From NCBI GenBank assembly GCA_910584035.1, contig CAJTZR010000036.1, positions 1 to 13,856 of the forward strand: a stretch of 13,856 nucleotides of DNA. The letters run 5' to 3'. The notes under the pieces are model-generated. The model searched no databases. It was not told where the DNA came from and was given only the letters and a program-made list of their open reading frames with translations. This DNA comes from an uncultured Christensenella sp. (GTDB taxonomy: Bacteria; Bacillota; Clostridia; Christensenellales; UBA3700). Position numbers and translations under genes: made by a program. Of this stretch, positions 12,822 through 13,856 are shown in pieces. Each line of letters begins with the position of its first letter. Position 1 is the first letter of the stretch.

Positions 12822-13856
12822 TGTCTGAATTTATTGCTAAAAAAATAATCAAAAAACAACCGCAAGAAAAACAGACAGAATCAAGACTTCGCAATTTAAT
12901 TGGTGTTGTTGCAAGCTTTGTTGGAATAATCGCAAATTGCATAATTGGTTGTAGTAAATTAGTTGTCGGTTTAATATTCTCGTCTATATCAGTTGCAAGT
13001 GATGGTCTAAATAACATTTCTGACACAGCATCCTCTGCTGTCAGTATGATAAGCTTTAAAATTGCGGACAAACCTGCGGATAAAAAACACCCTTTTGGAC
13101 ACGCTCGTGCGGAATATTTAGCTGCAATGATTATTTCCTTTTTAATCATAATGGTTGGCATTGAGCTTGTTAAGTCATCTATTGAAAAAATTATTGAAAA
13201 TACAGCCTCCAGCTTTAGTTTTATAACTATTGGTATATTGATTTTTTCAATTATTGTCAAAATTATACTCTTTGTTTATAATTTTTGTATGTACAAAAAA
13301 ATCAAATCGGCTACTTTAAAAGGCGTTGCAATTGATTGTATAAGCGATACTGCTGTAAGTTCAATTATCCTTATTTCAACAATAATTTCACATTACTTAA
13401 ATGTTAATCTTGATGGCTATTTTGGCATAGCTGTTGCACTTTTGATTATTATTCAAGGCATTAAATTAATGATTAGTACATTCAACCCTCTATTAGGTGA
13501 AAAAGCTGATAAAAAAATGGTAAGCGATATTGCACACTCAATTAAAAGCTATGAAGGTGTTTTAGGTTTGCACGATATGATAATACATAATTATGGACCA
13601 AATCGCTATTTTATAAGTGTACACGTTGAAGTAGATTGTAAACAAGATATGTTAAAAAGTCACGAATTGATTGATAAAATTGAACGTGAGCTTACCACTC
13701 CTACTACTCAATTACTTATTCATATGGACCCAATCAATAGTAATGACGAACAAGCAAATAAATATAAGCAACTAATTTACGAATTAGCAGTAAAAAATAT
13801 AAACGAAAAAATTACAATTCACGATTTTAGAATGGTTAAAGGTGAAAAAAATAATA
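12821..13856 (+). CDS. Cation diffusion facilitator (CDF) metal exporter, 3' end cut by window
   Basis: 345 codons are visible before the right edge. ATG at 12821 is preceded by AAGGAGG inside the end of the small acidic gene. After about 22 charged residues come membrane helices at about 27-54, 55-80, 100-118, 134-152, 168-192 and 198-220, then a cytoplasmic CDF dimerisation domain (from about 228) with LHDMIIHNYGPNRYFISVHVEV (246-267) and HMDP. CDF proteins export divalent cations in exchange for protons. The transport site, from helices 2 and 5, reads N64/D68 (NNISD) and D172/D176 (DCISD). Zinc exporters normally have His at one or more of these places; Asn/Asp sets are found in manganese exporters such as MntE and MneP/MneS, so Mn2+ is the better guess. 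HPFGHARAEYLAA (90-102) is a further family motif. The carboxy-terminal end is outside the window. Confidence 0.92.
   Translation, partial: MSEFIAKKIIKKQPQEKQTESRLRNLIGVVASFVGIIANCIIGCSKLVVGLIFSSISVASDGLNNISDTASSAVSMISFKIADKPADKKHPFGHARAEYLAAMIISFLIIMVGIELVKSSIEKIIENTASSFSFITIGILIFSIIVKIILFVYNFCMYKKIKSATLKGVAIDCISDTAVSSIILISTIISHYLNVNLDGYFGIAVALLIIIQGIKLMISTFNPLLGEKADKKMVSDIAHSIKSYEGVLGLHDMIIHNYGPNRYFISVHVEVDCKQDMLKSHELIDKIERELTTPTTQLLIHMDPINSNDEQANKYKQLIYELAVKNINEKITIHDFRMVKGEKNN

Noticed and set aside
12805..13260. A 151-codon open frame on the minus strand across the CDF gene
   Set aside because: It lies antisense to a clear CDF transporter, has no ribosome binding site at its start and no recognisable protein features; it is a shadow of the real frame.

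Overview
The window is a strongly AT-rich stretch of bacterial chromosome, most consistent with a low-GC Firmicute of the Clostridia type, probably an uncultured gut lineage. The grounds are the base composition, strong AGGAGG-type ribosome binding sites, two TTG starts (smc, dnaG), a Firmicutes-style SigA, and the order dgt-dnaG-rpoD-trmK-nif3-zinc ribbon gene. No rRNA, tRNA, CRISPR array, transposase or phage gene is visible.

Layout from left to right. (1) Positions 1-661 hold the amino-terminal part of smc on the minus strand, read off the left edge, with its own promoter. (2) Positions 813-1665 hold a divergent pair of small, low-complexity, Asn/Met/Gly-rich hypothetical genes sharing a 69-bp intergenic region with a 16-bp dyad. 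A possible 23-residue hydrophobic peptide gene follows the rightward member. (3) Positions 1753-8074 form a minus-strand housekeeping block: dgt, dnaG, rpoD/sigA, trmK, a nif3-like gene and a C4 zinc-ribbon coiled-coil gene, ending in a good intrinsic terminator. From dnaG onward the genes overlap or lie within 10 bp of each other. Between dgt and dnaG lies an 82-bp tandem duplication, each copy carrying a sigma-A-like promoter. (4) Positions 8075-9014 are about 940 bp without an intact gene. They hold a decayed dnaG-like fragment and repeat block A. (5) Positions 9015-10448 encode a CNNM/CorC-type membrane protein. (6) Positions 10449-11052 hold repeat block B and a hairpin terminator for the next gene. 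(7) Positions 11053-12429 encode a citrate synthase with its own promoter. (8) From 12590 the plus strand carries a promoter, a 57-residue acidic protein and, translationally coupled to it, a cation diffusion facilitator transporter that runs off the right edge.

The dgt-dnaG-rpoD block joins dNTP pool control, primer synthesis, the main sigma factor and tRNA modification in one transcription unit. The CNNM protein and the CDF transporter are both expected to move or sense divalent metals, but they lie on opposite strands with citrate synthase between them and share no visible regulation.

The most unusual signals are non-coding. Blocks A and B, one on each side of the CNNM gene, share a repeat with the same 184-185 bp internal period and hairpins whose stems change sequence in a compensatory way between copies. 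Also notable are the dnaG-derived fragment about 2.4 kb from intact dnaG and the duplicated dnaG promoter. All calls were made by eye without database searches.
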